Positions 12,000-23,486 of a stretch of DNA of 64,000 nucleotides are shown here, in pieces; position 1 is the first letter of the stretch, and every line of letters begins with the position of its first letter. The notes beneath the pieces were generated by a model. The model ran no database searches. It was not told the DNA's origin and was given only the letters and a program-made list of their open reading frames with translations. Both the position numbers and the translations under genes were made by a program. Origin of the DNA: Chelydra serpentina (Eukaryota > Chordata > Testudines > Chelydridae); the NCBI GenBank assembly GCA_037349315.1, contig JBAIAC010000004.1:26353001-26417000 (forward strand), given 5' to 3'.

Positions 12000-14900
12000 T
12001 AACAAATCTGTGATGCAGGTGAGCTATCATTGTTGAAGGACTGACTTCCCCTGAATTGGACTTCAGGGAACTTTAACCATGCAAATTTCATTGCAATATT
12101 GCAACTTGTTGCATTTGATTATTAACTGAGAACAATTACTGTGCTTGGTGCTGAACAGAACAGAGCAGGAGACATAGTCACTAGTCCATGCAGCTTGAAA
12201 GAAAGAGCTGCTAAATTATAGCTGTTAGACCCAGTGCTGGACTGGGCTGGAAAGGTGAAGATCCCAAGCATAGGGCAGAGTGTGGGGGGAATTTACTCAC
12301 TGGTAGCATTTACTGCATCTTTAAAAAGAATGCAGCTTGCTCCAGTACCTAGCACCGGATGCTAGGATGTCTAGTAACGGGGGGACCACCCCTAGAAGAT
12401 GGGACCACCCCTAGAAGTATGCAGTGCTAAGAGGCTCTCTGCATGCTGCAATGAGGGAGCCCCACCTGTACTGTTCCAGTGGCTTGCCCCTGTGGTTCAA
12501 GTTGTTGAGATGTGCTTAATTTCAATCACACAAGTACTCCCACGGACCCGTCCCTATTCTACGGGCATGATGCACAAAGGAATTTTTGCTCCTAACAATG
12601 CACATGAGCACCGACTGGTGTTTATGAAAGTGCTTCAGTGAGTTAAGCTAACTCTTGTCGAAGTCAAACATCCCACTAGAGCCCAGCCCTTCAAAGGTAC
12701 CTTCCATTCATTTCAAAGCTCCAAAGTACCTTTGTGGATCTGGGCCTACACATCCATCGGCATCTTTAGACACCTGAGTAGCTTTGTTAATCTGGCCCCT
12801 TATCTTCAATGGAAGTGTGCAGCGCCTACTGCTCCCTGAGGCTTGAGCCTGTCTCCCGGAAGTCAGTGTGAGTTTTGACATGGTTCCAATGGGAGCAGAG
12901 CTCTTAGAGACCAAAAGTACGAAACCCCCCTGCAGATAATTGCAAGTCTTGATTCTGCATTATTTTGGATTAGAAAATAGGAAGCCCTCCCAGACGTGCG
13001 GGTGCTGCTCTCATCTCAATGGATCTTTGAGTGTTTCCATCATCTCATTCTTTTTCTTACAATTCTCTCCTAACACCTGTATAAATTAGACCCGGCCCCT
13101 AGCAATTTTCATTCTTCATCCCCCTAAAGAGAGGTGTACAGTCTGACACAGTAGGTTTAGGAACAGCTTTGCGTGTCATATCGTTCACAACCAGCTGGAG
13201 AGGAAGTCAGTTATGACACATGTGACGCTCCCAGAGCAGGAACCGTTATAAAACGGGAGTTTTATCAACTTAGTATCCAAACAAACACACACAGTGTGGC
13301 TCAGCCCAGCCCAGTCCTTGCAGGGCACACACTACCCTGCTGCTGCACCCACAGCTGTCCCCTTTAGCCCCTCTCAGCAGCCCTTCAATCCTTAAAGGGA
13401 CAGGGCACAGGTAACCCTAACCCTGATCTGCCCTTATGTGTGCTACTCACGTCTCCCCATGGTGCAGCATACCCTTTCCCGGTTCACCAGGATACCGATG
13501 CCGGTTGTTCGGTAGGGCGATGGGAGGCCAGGCTCCTACTTGCAAGCAGCCTTTGTCTCCCCCCTGCAGCCAGCATAGCCATCTGAGGAAGGAGGGTGGT
13601 TTTACTCCTGCTTGTTCAGCCACACCAGGGAACAACAATACTGACAATCTAGCCCTTTGTCAGCAGCACCTCTACTCAGCAGGGCATGTTCCTTTCAGCC
13701 AGGAGCCCAGTCTTTCCTCGGATGCCATTCAGGGAACTGGGGGAGCTAGCGCGGTGGAGTATATACAGGACCAAGGTGTTTTAGGCATGATTTAGGGGGC
13801 TGTTGAACACCAAGTTATTGCTATCTCAAAATTACTAAGAAGTGTAGTCTGGGCTGTCAGGCCGTTGCTAATAACTGAGCCTTATTGGCTAAGCTTCAGG
13901 GTTGCGATCCCGCTATTCGACACGTAGGCTCTTCTCACACATGAAGGGGTGTAATGACTCTGACAAGCAAAGAACTCACAGCTATTATTTAACCAGCTAT
14001 TTATTCGAAAGCAAAAATAAATGACAACAAGCAACAAAGCAGGGTGCCTCTCAGTAACCAAGCCAGCTCAGAGAAAACTGTCTGAGATTCCAGCTCTTGC
14101 CTCTTCCTGGAGAGGGGGACCCATGTCCTTCTGGGGGCAGTCATCTTGTAGGCTTATGAGGTCACTGAAGTTGGCAGGACAAACTCAGCTTGGGGGTTTG
14201 CTTGTTTGCAGTTCTGTACTGTTACTTTGTCCTTTCCCCTGTTGTTTGGTTTATTCAGCTCAGGACTCAATGCCCTTTGAGGTCACTCAGCGACACTACC
14301 ACCACATAAATAGAACTAATAACGATTCAGCAACCAGGCTGGACTGTCCTCAGGCCATAACTCAGGGTTGTGTAGTGTCTGAGGCTGTTTGTAGGATCTC
14401 TGCCTCAGTTGCTTTAGAAGTCGGAATAGAACAAGGCAAGAGGCTGCAAGAAGAAAAAGGTGTTCTTATGGCTAAGGCACTTGAATGCCATGGAGGAGAA
14501 CTCAGTGCTAGTCCTGCCTCTGGCACAGGCTTCCCTTGTTTTGCTCAGCAAGTCACTTAAACCAAAATCTTGGCAGGTGGCCACTAACTAAATGTGTGTT
14601 CCTCATTTTCTGGGTGCCTAGTTTGAGACACTTGGGGCCTGAGGTGCAGAAGTGCTGAACGCTTACAACTCCAGCTGACGACAAGGGAAACTGTCCAGGC
14701 ACAGTATTGCGGCTGTCTGATCTGGAGGCGTAAACCCAGTGGTGGGAGTCAGGACAGCCTCAGTTCCAATCTGGGCTCTGACAGCGATTCATTGTGTGGT
14801 TACAGTGAATTCTTGTTGTCTCGGTTTCCTTATATCTTAAATGAGGATAATAATGCCCTATTATGTTTCAGTGTAAACTAATTCATTGTTTGTGAGACAC

Positions 14901-15260
14901 TAAGACACCACAGTAATAAGTGAGCTGGAAAAGGCCATGAGGAAATGATTAATTATGGATGCACTGCAGGCCTGGGAATTTGTGCAGCAAATAAGGCAGA
15001 AACCACTAATTAAATGATGAAGCTTAAAGGTATTGAACAGCTGCCTCCTTCCTGGAGCACCACCCATCCTGTGCACTGAAGGAGTCGGAGGTCCTGTGTT
15101 AAAAACAATATGTGATCATGTAATGAATGACTGTGGGGCAGAGGTTAAGGTTACATGGACAAACAAAATTCTGCACTTCCTAACTTTTGAGTGTTTGACT
15201 TTGCAACCTAAAAAACAGACCTTTTAACATTAGTTTGGTTTGATTTTGTTATCATAATAT
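12000..15260. other. Gene-free sequence, unclassified, possible LTR-like patch
   Basis: I find no gene here. Between about 13160 and 14050 the composition changes: GC-rich and proline-codon-like stretches, then, on the minus strand, a CCAAT followed by a TATA-like run and an AATAAA. That could be an LTR, but I cannot find matching ends, a target duplication or a second copy. The frames at 13436-13795 and 14021-14560 have no recognisable protein. Confidence 0.35.
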
Positions 15261-15269
15261 CATATAGAA

Positions 15270-15920
15270 CAGATGTCCTTAAACTGTGGACTGTGGAGCA
15301 CTTGGTGGTGGATCATGAAGTGTGTGCTGGTCACATGGTACTGGCTCCTCCTCCTTGTCTCCATCTGCTAAATTTCATTGGAAGAAGCTAAAAATGCATT
15401 AAATAATTTCCTGATGTTACTTTCCCAAGTCAGCATTTGCTGTAGTTGCCACTGTCGTGTAGCAGTTGGGGTGTCATGTGATCACAAATGAGAGGGGAGA
15501 TAGCATGGACTACCAGGAAAGGGACTGTCCACAAGACAATCTACCTGTTAAAATGTAGTCCACAATCTGGCCATTTTTATACTAGGGGTGGGGGAAGGTG
15601 TGATTTTATAACCAGGTAGCTAACACAGAAGAGTAGTGTTGACGGGGCAAGCTGTAGTTCTACCTCAATGTAATTGGTCAAGGTCAACCCTAGACGTCCC
15701 CCTGAAGTTTACCTTAACAGCTACAATGAAGTAAAACTAAAACCTACCAAGTCTATACTAGGGGTGAAATCCTCGCCTGCTGTAGTCAACAGGTGTTTTG
15801 CCATTGACTTCAATCAGGCCAGGATTTCACCCTAAGATTTTACAATGGACTAGTTGTTATGGAGCTATTTATTTTTTCCTAGTGTAGACATGTCTTATGA
15901 AAAATGCTTGAGAACCTCTG
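15270..15920. mobile_element. hAT-type element with imperfect target duplication
   Basis: The left end CAGATGTCCTTAAACTGTGG and the right end, read in reverse complement, CAGAGGTTCTCAAGC form the 'tctcaaactgtgg' inverted repeat seen in hAT MITEs. The flanks atatagaa (15262-15269) and atataaat (15921-15928) agree at six of eight positions. The right part contains a palindromic mini-element (15762-15832) and a GTGTAGACATG motif like the MITEs elsewhere, so it may be a composite. Confidence 0.6.
15762..15832. repeat. ~70-bp palindromic mini-element, copy 3
   Basis: It starts GGGTGAAATCCTCGCCTGC and ends CAGGCCAGGATTTCACCC, a near-perfect inverted repeat around 'aacaggtgtttt'. It is the same family as 10449 and 11777, here lodged inside the hAT-like element. 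Confidence 0.6.
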
Positions 15921-16902
15921 ATATAAATTATTTGGTTCCATTCTGTGTTTGGAGCTGGTGTGTCTAATCATTAAATTTCCACAGAAAAGTCATGTTCATG
16001 ATAAACAAACCTAGCCTTTAGACATGAATCCTCTGCAATTTAGAAAATAAGGCAATTAACAACATTTCAAGGGAGCAATAGCATATATAATTTCTAAACA
16101 CTGATACGTAAGAACAGAAGGTTTCCACGTTTAAATAAAATACTCTGGACAAAACTTTTACCACCGGACATAATTCTGAACTGTTAACTTTTTATATTCC
16201 TATGCATTTATGGGTTGATTTCCACAAACCTCCACTTGCACTTAAACTGAATGGCTCTTTTGTATATTTGTGCTGGATTAAAAAAAACGAAATGGTGGTT
16301 TGGACACATTCTGTATTAAAGATATATTTATACATTGCTTATATAATGAATAGATGTTTTAATAAACAATAATAAATTGATATAGAGCCTAATAGGTCTA
16401 CAGGTTGCTTATAACTATTTATAACACCTTCTACTGATGTGCTTATAACAGTCTACATGGATCCCTACATTAAACAGAGGGTAAACTAATGGCTACAGAA
16501 CTGTACGAGGTTAACCAACAGGTCTGCTATTGGTTACAGCATTATCTGTTGTGATCAGCATGCAAGCATTGCTATGATCAAGAGAATAGAAATATGCTCA
16601 TTTATTTCCTCCTGATGATTGCCCTTCCACCTACAACAGACATATTAAAGGCAAGACCTAATAGCTGTGCATTTAAAAAGAGAGGGTATTTTTAAAAACA
16701 ACCATTGATATCTTTTAGGACAGGCTGATACTTTCTGCGAGCTATTTATATAGCAAGAACGGCACTCAACCATCCTGCCATCAGTCCCACTGCCCATTGT
16801 TGCAATTGTTTCAGAGATGAACTGCTTTTGATCACTTGAAATGCCACTGTTAAAAATGTGACTACAAAAAGCACATACAATCCTCCACTGGGTTTCACCT
16901 GA

Positions 16903-19408
16903 GAATCATAGAATCATAGAATCATAGAATCTCAGGGTTGGAAGGGACCTCAGGAGGTCATCTAGTCCAACCCCCTGCTCAAAGCAGGACCAACCCCAAC
17001 TAGATCATCCCAGCCAGGGCTTTGTCAAGCCTGACCTTAAAAACCTCTAAGGAAGGAGATTCCACCACCTCCCTAGGTAACCCATTCCAGTGCTTCACCA
17101 CCCTACTAGTGAAAAAGTTTTTCCTAATATCCAACCTAAACCTCCCCCTCTGCAACTTGAGACCATTACTCCTTGTTCTGTCATCTTCTACCACTGAGAA
17201 CAGTCTAGATCCATCCTCTTTGGAACCCCCTTTTAGGTAGTTGAAAGCAGCTATCAAATCCCCCCTCACTCTTCTCTTCTGCAGGCTAAACAATCTCAGT
17301 TCCCTCAGCCTCTCCTCATAAGTCATGTGCTCCAGACCCCTAATCATTTTTGTTGCCCTCCGTTGGACTCTTTCCAATTTATCCACATCCTTCTTGTAGT
17401 GTGGGGCCCAAAACTGGACACAGTACTCCAAATGAGGCCTCACCAGTGCCGAATAGAGGGGAATAATCACGTCCCTCGATCTGCTGGAAATGCCCCTACT
17501 TATACAGCCCAAAATGCCGTTAGCCTTCTTGGCAACAAGGGCACACTGTTGACTCATATTCAGCTTTTCGTCCACTGTAACCCCTAGGTCCTTTTCTGCA
17601 GAACTGCTGCCCAGCCATTCGGTCCCTAGTCTGTAGCAGTGCATGGGATTCTTCCGTCCTAAGTGCAGGACTCTGCACTTGTCCTTGTTGAACCTCATCA
17701 GATTTCTTTTGGCCCAATCCTCTAATTTGTCTAGGTCCCTCTGTATCCTATCCCTACCCTCCAGCGTATCAACCACTCCTCCCAGTTTAGTGTCATCTGC
17801 AAACTTGCTAAGGGTGCAGTTCACACCATCCTCCAGGTCGTTGATGAAGATATTGAACAAAACCGGCCCCAGCACCGACCCTTGGGGCACTCCACTTGAT
17901 ACCGGCTGCCAACTAGACATGGAGCCATTGATCACTACCCGTTGAGCACGACCATCCAGCCAGTTTTCTATCCACCTTACCGTCCATTCATCCAGCCCAT
18001 ACTTCTTTAACTTGCTGGCAAGAACGCTGTGCGAGACTGTATCAAAAGCTTTGCTAAAGTCAAGAAATAGCACATCCACTGCTTTCCCCTCATCCACAGA
18101 GCCAGTTATCTCATCATAGAAGGCAATTAGGTTAGTCAGGCATGACTTGCCCTTGGTGAATCCATGCTGACTGTTCCTGATCACTTTCCCCTCCTTTAAG
18201 TGGTTCAAAATTGATTCCTTGAGGACCTGTTCCATGATTTTTCCAGGGATTGAGGTGAGACTGACTGGCCTGTAGTTCCCCGGATCTTCCTTCTTCCCTT
18301 TTTTAAAGATGGGCACTACATTAGCTTTTTTCCAGTCATCCGGGACCTCCCCCGATTGCCATGATTTGTCAAAGATAATGGCCAATGGCTCTGTAATCAC
18401 ATTGGCCAACTCCTTTAGTACCCTCGGATGCAGTGCATCCGGCCCCATGGACTTGTGTTCGTCCAGCTTTTCTAAATAGTCCCGAACTACTTCTTTCTCC
18501 ACAGAGGGCTGGTCACCTCCTCCCCATACCGTGCTGCGGAGTGCAGCCATCTGGGAGCTGCCCTTTTCTGTGAAGACAGAGGCAAAAAAAGCATTGAGTA
18601 CACTAGCTTTCTCCACATCCTCTGTCACAAGGTTCCCTCCCTCATTCAGCAAGGGGCCCACACGTTCCTTGACTTTCTTCTTGTTGCTAACATACCTGAA
18701 GAAACCCTTCTTGTTACTCCTAACATCTCCAGCTAGCTGCAACTCCAAGTGTGATTTGGCCTTCCTAATTTCACTCCTGCATGCCTGAACAATATTTTTA
18801 TACTCCTCCCTGGTCATTTGTCCAATCTTCCACTTCTTGTAAGCTGCTTTTTTGTGTTTAAGACGAGCAAGGATTTCACTGTTAAGCCAAGCTGGTCGCC
18901 TGCCATATTTACTTTTCTTTCTACACATCGGGATGGTTTGTTCCTGCAACCTCAATAAGGTTTCTTTAAAATACAGCCAGCTTTCCTCGACTCCTTTCCC
19001 CCTCATGTTATTCTCCCAGGGGACCTTGCCCATCAGTTCCCTGAGGGAGTCAAAGTCTGCTTTTCTGAAGTCCAGGCTCTGTATTCTACTGTTCTCCTTT
19101 CTTCCTTGTGTCAGGATCCTGAACTCGACCATCTCATGGTCACTGCCTCCCAGGTTCCCATCCACTATTGCTTCCTCTACTATTTCTTCCCTGTTTGTGA
19201 GCAGCAGGTCAAGAAGAGCTTTTCCCCTAGTTGGTTCCTCCAGCACTTGCACCAGAATCTCGCAGTGTTTATCATGGAATGGAGTCACAGTCAGTAGCTC
19301 GACAACAGGGGAGTCAAAAGTGTATGTTGCTTTAACAGGCTGTAGGTCAAATCCTGAGAGATGCTGAGCAGCTGCAACCCCCACCGGAGTCACAGGTTCA
19401 CAGGTCAC
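16903..19408 (-). mobile_element. CR1 LINE, 5'-truncated, with 3' octamer tail
   Basis: On the minus strand this is a chicken-repeat-1 retrotransposon. The 3' end (lowest coordinates) carries the CR1 signature tail, a run of ATTCTATG units at about 16903-16930, preceded by the conserved 'ggttggactagatgacctcc' region. The coding part is the open frame described separately. The 5' end is incomplete: only the tail of the endonuclease remains, and sequence above about 19270 is not clearly CR1. It is the same subfamily as the copy at 53758-55127. Confidence 0.92.
17000..19408 (-). CDS. CR1 ORF2 fragment: endonuclease C-terminus plus reverse transcriptase
   Basis: An uninterrupted frame of 802 codons copies CR1 RNA into DNA at a nicked target. 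Residues 56-96 hold the end of the APE endonuclease with the SDHE motif at 89-92. The RT follows: NYRPVSL near 378-384, the catalytic LDFSKAFD at 449-456, [11 protein letters not shown] near 505-515, and FADD at 536-539. The C-terminal domain ends LDKALAGMI. The catalytic GDFN half of the endonuclease is missing, so the protein cannot be complete. The first 45 residues or so have no endonuclease motif I recognise and may be flanking sequence read through in frame. The lack of stops or frameshifts argues for recent insertion. Confidence 0.85.
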   Translation of the reverse strand: MTCEPVTPVGVAAAQHLSGFDLQPVKATYTFDSPVVELLTVTPFHDKHCEILVQVLEEPTRGKALLDLLLTNREEIVEEAIVDGNLGGSDHEMVEFRILTQGRKENSRIQSLDFRKADFDSLRELMGKVPWENNMRGKGVEESWLYFKETLLRLQEQTIPMCRKKSKYGRRPAWLNSEILARLKHKKAAYKKWKIGQMTREEYKNIVQACRSEIRKAKSHLELQLAGDVRSNKKGFFRYVSNKKKVKERVGPLLNEGGNLVTEDVEKASVLNAFFASVFTEKGSSQMAALRSTVWGGGDQPSVEKEVVRDYLEKLDEHKSMGPDALHPRVLKELANVITEPLAIIFDKSWQSGEVPDDWKKANVVPIFKKGKKEDPGNYRPVSLTSIPGKIMEQVLKESILNHLKEGKVIRNSQHGFTKGKSCLTNLIAFYDEITGSVDEGKAVDVLFLDFSKAFDTVSHSVLASKLKKYGLDEWTVRWIENWLDGRAQRVVINGSMSSWQPVSSGVPQGSVLGPVLFNIFINDLEDGVNCTLSKFADDTKLGGVVDTLEGRDRIQRDLDKLEDWAKRNLMRFNKDKCRVLHLGRKNPMHCYRLGTEWLGSSSAEKDLGVTVDEKLNMSQQCALVAKKANGILGCISRGISSRSRDVIIPLYSALVRPHLEYCVQFWAPHYKKDVDKLERVQRRATKMIRGLEHMTYEERLRELRLFSLQKRRVRGDLIAAFNYLKGGSKEDGSRLFSVVEDDRTRSNGLKLQRGRFRLDIRKNFFTSRVVKHWNGLPREVVESPSLEVFKVRLDKALAGMI

Positions 19409-19794
19409 TGACTTCAGTGGGACTTACAGGTGCGGAGAATTGTTGACCTATGAACCAGACTTTTCTAAGGCCTATTGCTTGCTTATGAGCTAAACTCCCA
19501 GAGTGATCCGGCAGTCATACTAAGAAGGGGAAAATAGCTTGCCTGCAAATTACCCCCACAAAATCTGCCAACCTTTACAAGGATTGTTAAGCAAGGGTTA
19601 TTATTTTTAGAAGTACTAAAAATTGTAATAGATGTTTAGGCCAGCAGAATGTAATATGTTACGCCAGATACACAGATTTTCAGATATAGTGGAACTATAT
19701 GAATAAAAAATAAATGTGAACCTTACTAAAACCCTCATTGGTAACAAACTGGTAACAGCATTTCTCAGCATTTGATCCATTTAGTCACTGATAT

Positions 19795-19976
19795 GGGCTG
19801 CACTCAGAAAAGGATTAAAGGCTGGTAAAATAATCCAGTCAACTTGGTTTTATAGAAAATAGGTCTTGTCAAACTGGATATTGTTTTCTGATGAGATCAC
19901 AAATGTGGTTGATAATGGTAACTGTATTTACATAATAGACGTCTGTAAGACATTTACTTTAGTCCTTGTGAAGTGG
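19795..19976 (+). mobile_element. Old CR1 fragment (RT motif A region), upstream half of a split copy
   Basis: The translation shows SNWILFSDEITNVVDNGNC followed by IIDVCKTF, a decayed CR1 stretch equivalent to '[31 protein letters not shown]'-type sequence. It stops where the LTR at 19977 begins. A more C-terminal piece in the same orientation resumes at 23487. I infer one old CR1, interrupted by the LTR element and with its middle deleted. Confidence 0.65.
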
Positions 19977-20426
19977 GTTGACTCTCTGCTGGCGTCTCCT
20001 TGTGGCCAGGCATGGCATAGCTGCTCTCTCCCCAGTGGGTGTCTCCCGCTGACAGCTGCTCCACCTCTGTGGTGATGTGCCTCTTCCCGTGACTTGGCCC
20101 TCTGGCCAGGTCAATGTAAAGTCTCTCTCTTTCTAGGGTAGTCTACTAACCAAAAAGCAAAGGGAACTAACACAAATAAACTGAGCTACTAAGAAGTGGA
20201 GGGGAATGATTCCTTCTCACTGTGCATCAGAATCTGGCCCTCCCTTCCCTCAGGGAGGGGGCCTTTGGGTAGAGGTCATCTGGGAAGCTCCAGTCTCCGG
20301 TCAGCCCTTTCCTCAGGAGCTGCAGCTCTGGTCTCTTCCCTGGTCTGCCAATAAGGGAGCTGTTCTGCCCCACTTTTAAGCTCGTCCTCCAGCCTGTGCA
20401 TGTCGTACAGGTGTGGCAGGCTGGAG

Positions 20427-20495
20427 CAGTGGTGCTGGAACTAAGGGTCCTGGGGGGTGCTGCTGCACTCCCTGCCTTGAAGTGGTAATAACAAA
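20427..20495 (+). mobile_element. hAT-like MITE fragment inside the LTR
   Basis: It begins CAGTGGTGCTGGAACTAAGG and continues 'ggtgctgctgcactccctgccttgaagtgg'-like sequence, which I recognise as the left end of a common reptile DNA repeat. The right half is missing or displaced by the adjacent insertion at 20504. Confidence 0.5.
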
Positions 20496-20503
20496 CACCA
20501 ATA

Positions 20504-21234
20504 CCGTATATACTCGTTCATAAGCCGAATTTGTTTAGTAAAAAAGGGAAGCAAAAGAAAAGGGGGTCGGCTTATGAACGGGTCTAGAGAGAGGGAGAGC
20601 TGGGACACAGCCCCGCCCCGCAACGGAGAGGCAGCAGAGCCAGAAGTCTCTTCACTTCTGGCCACGCTGCTCTTTCCTCATCCTCTGAAGCAGCTGCAGC
20701 TCCGGGGCTGGCAGGCTGCGGCTGCACCGCCCGGCCTGCCTGCCGGAGCAAGCTGTGGCCATGCCACCCACTCAGCCCGCTGGAGCAGCTCCGGCCAGGC
20801 CAGAGACATCCTCCCCTGGCCCGCCCCAGCTAAGGGGGAAGGGATGGGATGGGGAGATTGTGGGGGTCCTGGGCTAGTGGTGGGGTCATGTGGGGGATGG
20901 TCTCAGGGGTTACTTCCCTCACCTCCAGCTTTCGCCCCACCCCCCCGACCAAAAAAAATGTCCCCAGTTGCTGTCCTGGCCTGTCAGGGAAAGCAGCTGG
21001 CAGGCCGAGACACTTTGTTTACTTAGGTTTACCCCCGTGCCTGCGGACACTCAAGGTAAACAAACCATCTCGGCTCAACAGCAGCTTATCCTGATGTCCC
21101 AGGAGCTAAAGTTTGCCGACCCCTGAAATATAGGGTCAGCTTATGAAAGGGTCATACAGTTTTTGCTATTTTTACCTATCCATCTTGGGGGGGTTGGCTT
21201 ATAAACGAACCAGCTTATGATCGACTATATACCG
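20504..21234. mobile_element. TA-flanked TIR element with CGTATATA ends
   Basis: The left end CCGTATATACTCGTTCATAA and the right end, reverse complemented, CGGTATATAGTCGATCATAA match over about 25 bp. TA dinucleotides lie at 20502-20503 and 21235-21236, as in Tc1/mariner insertions. The 731-bp interior is GC-rich with no transposase frame. The ends fit a non-autonomous TA-target element, but the superfamily is inferred. Confidence 0.6.
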
Positions 21235-21316
21235 TACATGGTTTCCATCATCAGCCTGAGCCCCAAGCTGCTCCTTAATTCCCTGTTGTCCAGGGGATTT
21301 GTATAACTCATCACAC

Positions 21317-21330
21317 ACCCTCCCTCTCAA
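21317..21330 (-). promoter_or_regulatory. Polypurine tract of the Gypsy-type element
   Basis: On the minus strand GAGAGGGAGGGTG immediately precedes the LTR start TGTGATGAG. A purine run abutting an LTR is the plus-strand primer site of LTR retrotransposons, and it confirms that the LTR at 19977-21316 is the 3' LTR of a minus-strand element. Confidence 0.65.
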
Positions 21331-21550
21331 GATGGCATCTAGGAAACCAGGGCCAGCAGATTGCTCCACCCCTTGGAAAGAAAATCAACATTTTGGTGAG
21401 CATTTCCAGCTCTATGCTGAATTTGGAAGGTGCACAGCTGGAGGGACAGATACCAGAACATAAGCCGGGGAGCTTATGTCTTTCATGGCAATTAACCAGC
21501 TTAAGGGAGCATGGTCGTGATGAACTTGAATGGATTTCCAGGAGGTAATA

Positions 21551-23480
21551 TCAAGAAGAATCCATGACCCATTTCACGGCCAGTTCTTCCTTATCTATCA
21601 CAGAATATGCCTTCTCCTGAGGGAACAGTTTGCAGCTCAGACAGAGCACAGAGTTTTCCTCTCCATTTGCTTCCTGGGACAATCCTGCGCCTAGGCCCAC
21701 TTCTGAGATATCTGTTTGCAAAATGGCCTTTTTTGAGATGTCAGGACTGAACAGGACAGGCTCTTTGCACAGGTGATCTTTCAACTGAAAGGACTTTTTC
21801 ACAGGCCTAAGACCAGTGAAACTTCTTGGGGCTGCTGTCCTTAATTAGGTCTGGGTGGGGAAGGGCTGCTCTCACTGAAAATCTTGGCACAAATCATTGG
21901 TGATAACCTGCGAGCCCCAAAAACCTTCACACTTATTTCTTCATGGTTGGAGTAGAGCATGCTTTGAGGGCCTGGACTTCGTCCAGAAGGGGCTGGACAT
22001 TGCCGTTCCCCAAAGTATGTCCCGGATAGATGCTCTCTTCTTTCCAAATCTTACACTTTGCTGGGTTTGCAGTTAGCCCAGTCCCCCCACCCCACTCCGT
22101 AGTGATTGACGTACAGCGGTGACTTGGGCTAGATGTTCCTCCCAATCTCAGCTGGAGACAACCACATCAAATTTGGAGATAGCACAGGCATTTTTAAAGT
22201 CTATTCAAAACTGGATAGCGCTGTCCAGCTTTGGGACCAGTAAAACTGGACTTTACCAGTTGCTGCAGGATTCTTCAATGACCCCTAGTTTCAACATTAC
22301 ATGGACCTCTTGCCTCACAGCCTCTTGTATTTTTTTAGGTAGTTACTGTGGGCTGTCCCAGGAGTTGCCCAGCTTTTGTCTGGATGTGGTGTTGCAGGAG
22401 ATGAGTCCATTCTGGCTGGGATACAAACACCATTGAGAAGGCTTTTACTAGGCTTCTTGCTGGGCTCTCTGTTCCGGGTGAAGGTGTCTTCCCATTTACA
22501 ACACCTCCTTCAGCAGATGTGACAAAGTTGGTGCCTTGATCAGTGAGGATCTCCTTACCCCAACTTTGGCAAAGAGGCAAAGACTTTTAGCAATTCTGCT
22601 GCAATAGTCTTTGCATTCGAGACCTACGGTGGGTTTGCCTCAGGACAGTGGGTAGCATAATCAGCTACAACTAATACGTGTTTGTACCCAACTGGACTTT
22701 TTTTTAAGAGTCTGAAGAGGTCCATCCCAATCCTTTCAAACATCATGCCTACTATGGGGAGTGGGACCGGAGGGGTTTTTGTCACTCCTTTCGGTCCTAT
22801 GCATTGGCATTTGGGACAGGAGCTTCAGAAGACTTTAAGTTCTTGGTGAAGCCTGGCCTCCCAAAAAATCAGTCCAGAATCTTAGCCAGGGTCTTCTCGT
22901 GACTGAGGAGACCTGGAGAGGGGACAGTGTGAGCCAGTCATATAACCTCGTGCCTATGAGGTCAGGGAATGAGGAGCTGCAATCGAATTTCACCCATCAG
23001 TCAGTCTTTCTCTAGTTGGTACAATCACTCTGCCTAGAGCTCAAACCAGGGGCACTGCTCTGCTCATTATGAGTCTGTTAGATCCCTGCTAACCACCAGC
23101 AGTTGGCCTGGCTCAAGGGTTCATCTTCCTTCTGATCCTTGATGAAGGCAGTCCTTCTAGTTAGGATGTCCCTCTCCTGTACAGGGGCCAATGTCACTTT
23201 GTTATTAGGTGGACCTTCTGGGGGAACTTCTCCTTGGCTGGATCCCCTGTCTCCAGGACTCAGCTCCCCACCTACACCTGCCAACATCACAGGTTTTGAG
23301 AGACCATCTCCCAGAGTCCCCTCAGTTAATCCCTGTGGGGCTGGTTTAACCTCCCTCAGTACTTCAGAGTAATCTTACCAATCCTGACCCAAGATAATGA
23401 GGTAGGCTAGTGTCCAGGCCAGCCTCACTTACAAGGAACTTCATGTTTTCACCTACAGCCAAGCGCATGTGTGTACTGGG
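21551..23480 (-). pseudogene. Decayed Ty3/Gypsy pol with integrase upstream of RT (Gmr1-like order)
   Basis: Several pol domains can be read on the minus strand in different frames with many stops. In 5'-3' order they are: a protease-end-like YLIILGQDW (about 23379-23405); an H2C2 integrase finger remnant, LAHTVPSP..HEKTLAKIL (about 22875-22940); integrase core, PIVGMMFERIGMDL, then VLVVADYATHCPEA, then EILTDQGTNF (about 22520-22760); a pre-RT linker and RT start, HHIQTKAGQ and LKLGVIEES (about 22260-22400); the RT end, GLTANPAKCKI and YPGHTLGNG (about 21950-22110); RNase H, ILQTDISEVGLGAGLSQ and VIDKEELAVKW (21551-21802). The whole spans under 2 kb, so segments are deleted. The 5' part and 5' LTR are absent. 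Ordinary Gypsy elements place integrase after RNase H. Confidence 0.7.
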
Positions 23481-23486
23481 ATAGGG

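Larger units (their letters stand above)
19977..21316 (-). mobile_element. LTR of the Ty3/Gypsy-type element (3' LTR), interrupted
   Basis: On the minus strand the LTR starts TGTGATGAGTTATACAAATC next to a polypurine tract and ends opposite plus-strand TGTGAAGTGGGTTGACTC at 19977. That end resembles the start of the LTR at 60987 (TGTAATGGGGTGCACTC). Both share a 'gccctctggcca' block. The LTR is broken by a hAT fragment (20427-20495) and by a 731-bp TIR element (20504-21234), leaving about 0.5 kb of LTR proper. No matching 5' LTR is found. Confidence 0.65.

Noticed and set aside
13412..13425. Telomere-like TAACCCTAACCCT
   Set aside because: Only about two units; too short for an interstitial telomeric repeat.
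13160..14050. Possible minus-strand LTR with CCAAT, TATA-like and AATAAA motifs
   Set aside because: No matching terminal dinucleotides, target duplication or second copy could be found, so it is only mentioned as a possibility.
14021..14560. 179-codon open frame on the plus strand
   Set aside because: No recognisable domain, no splice context and no similarity to transposon proteins.
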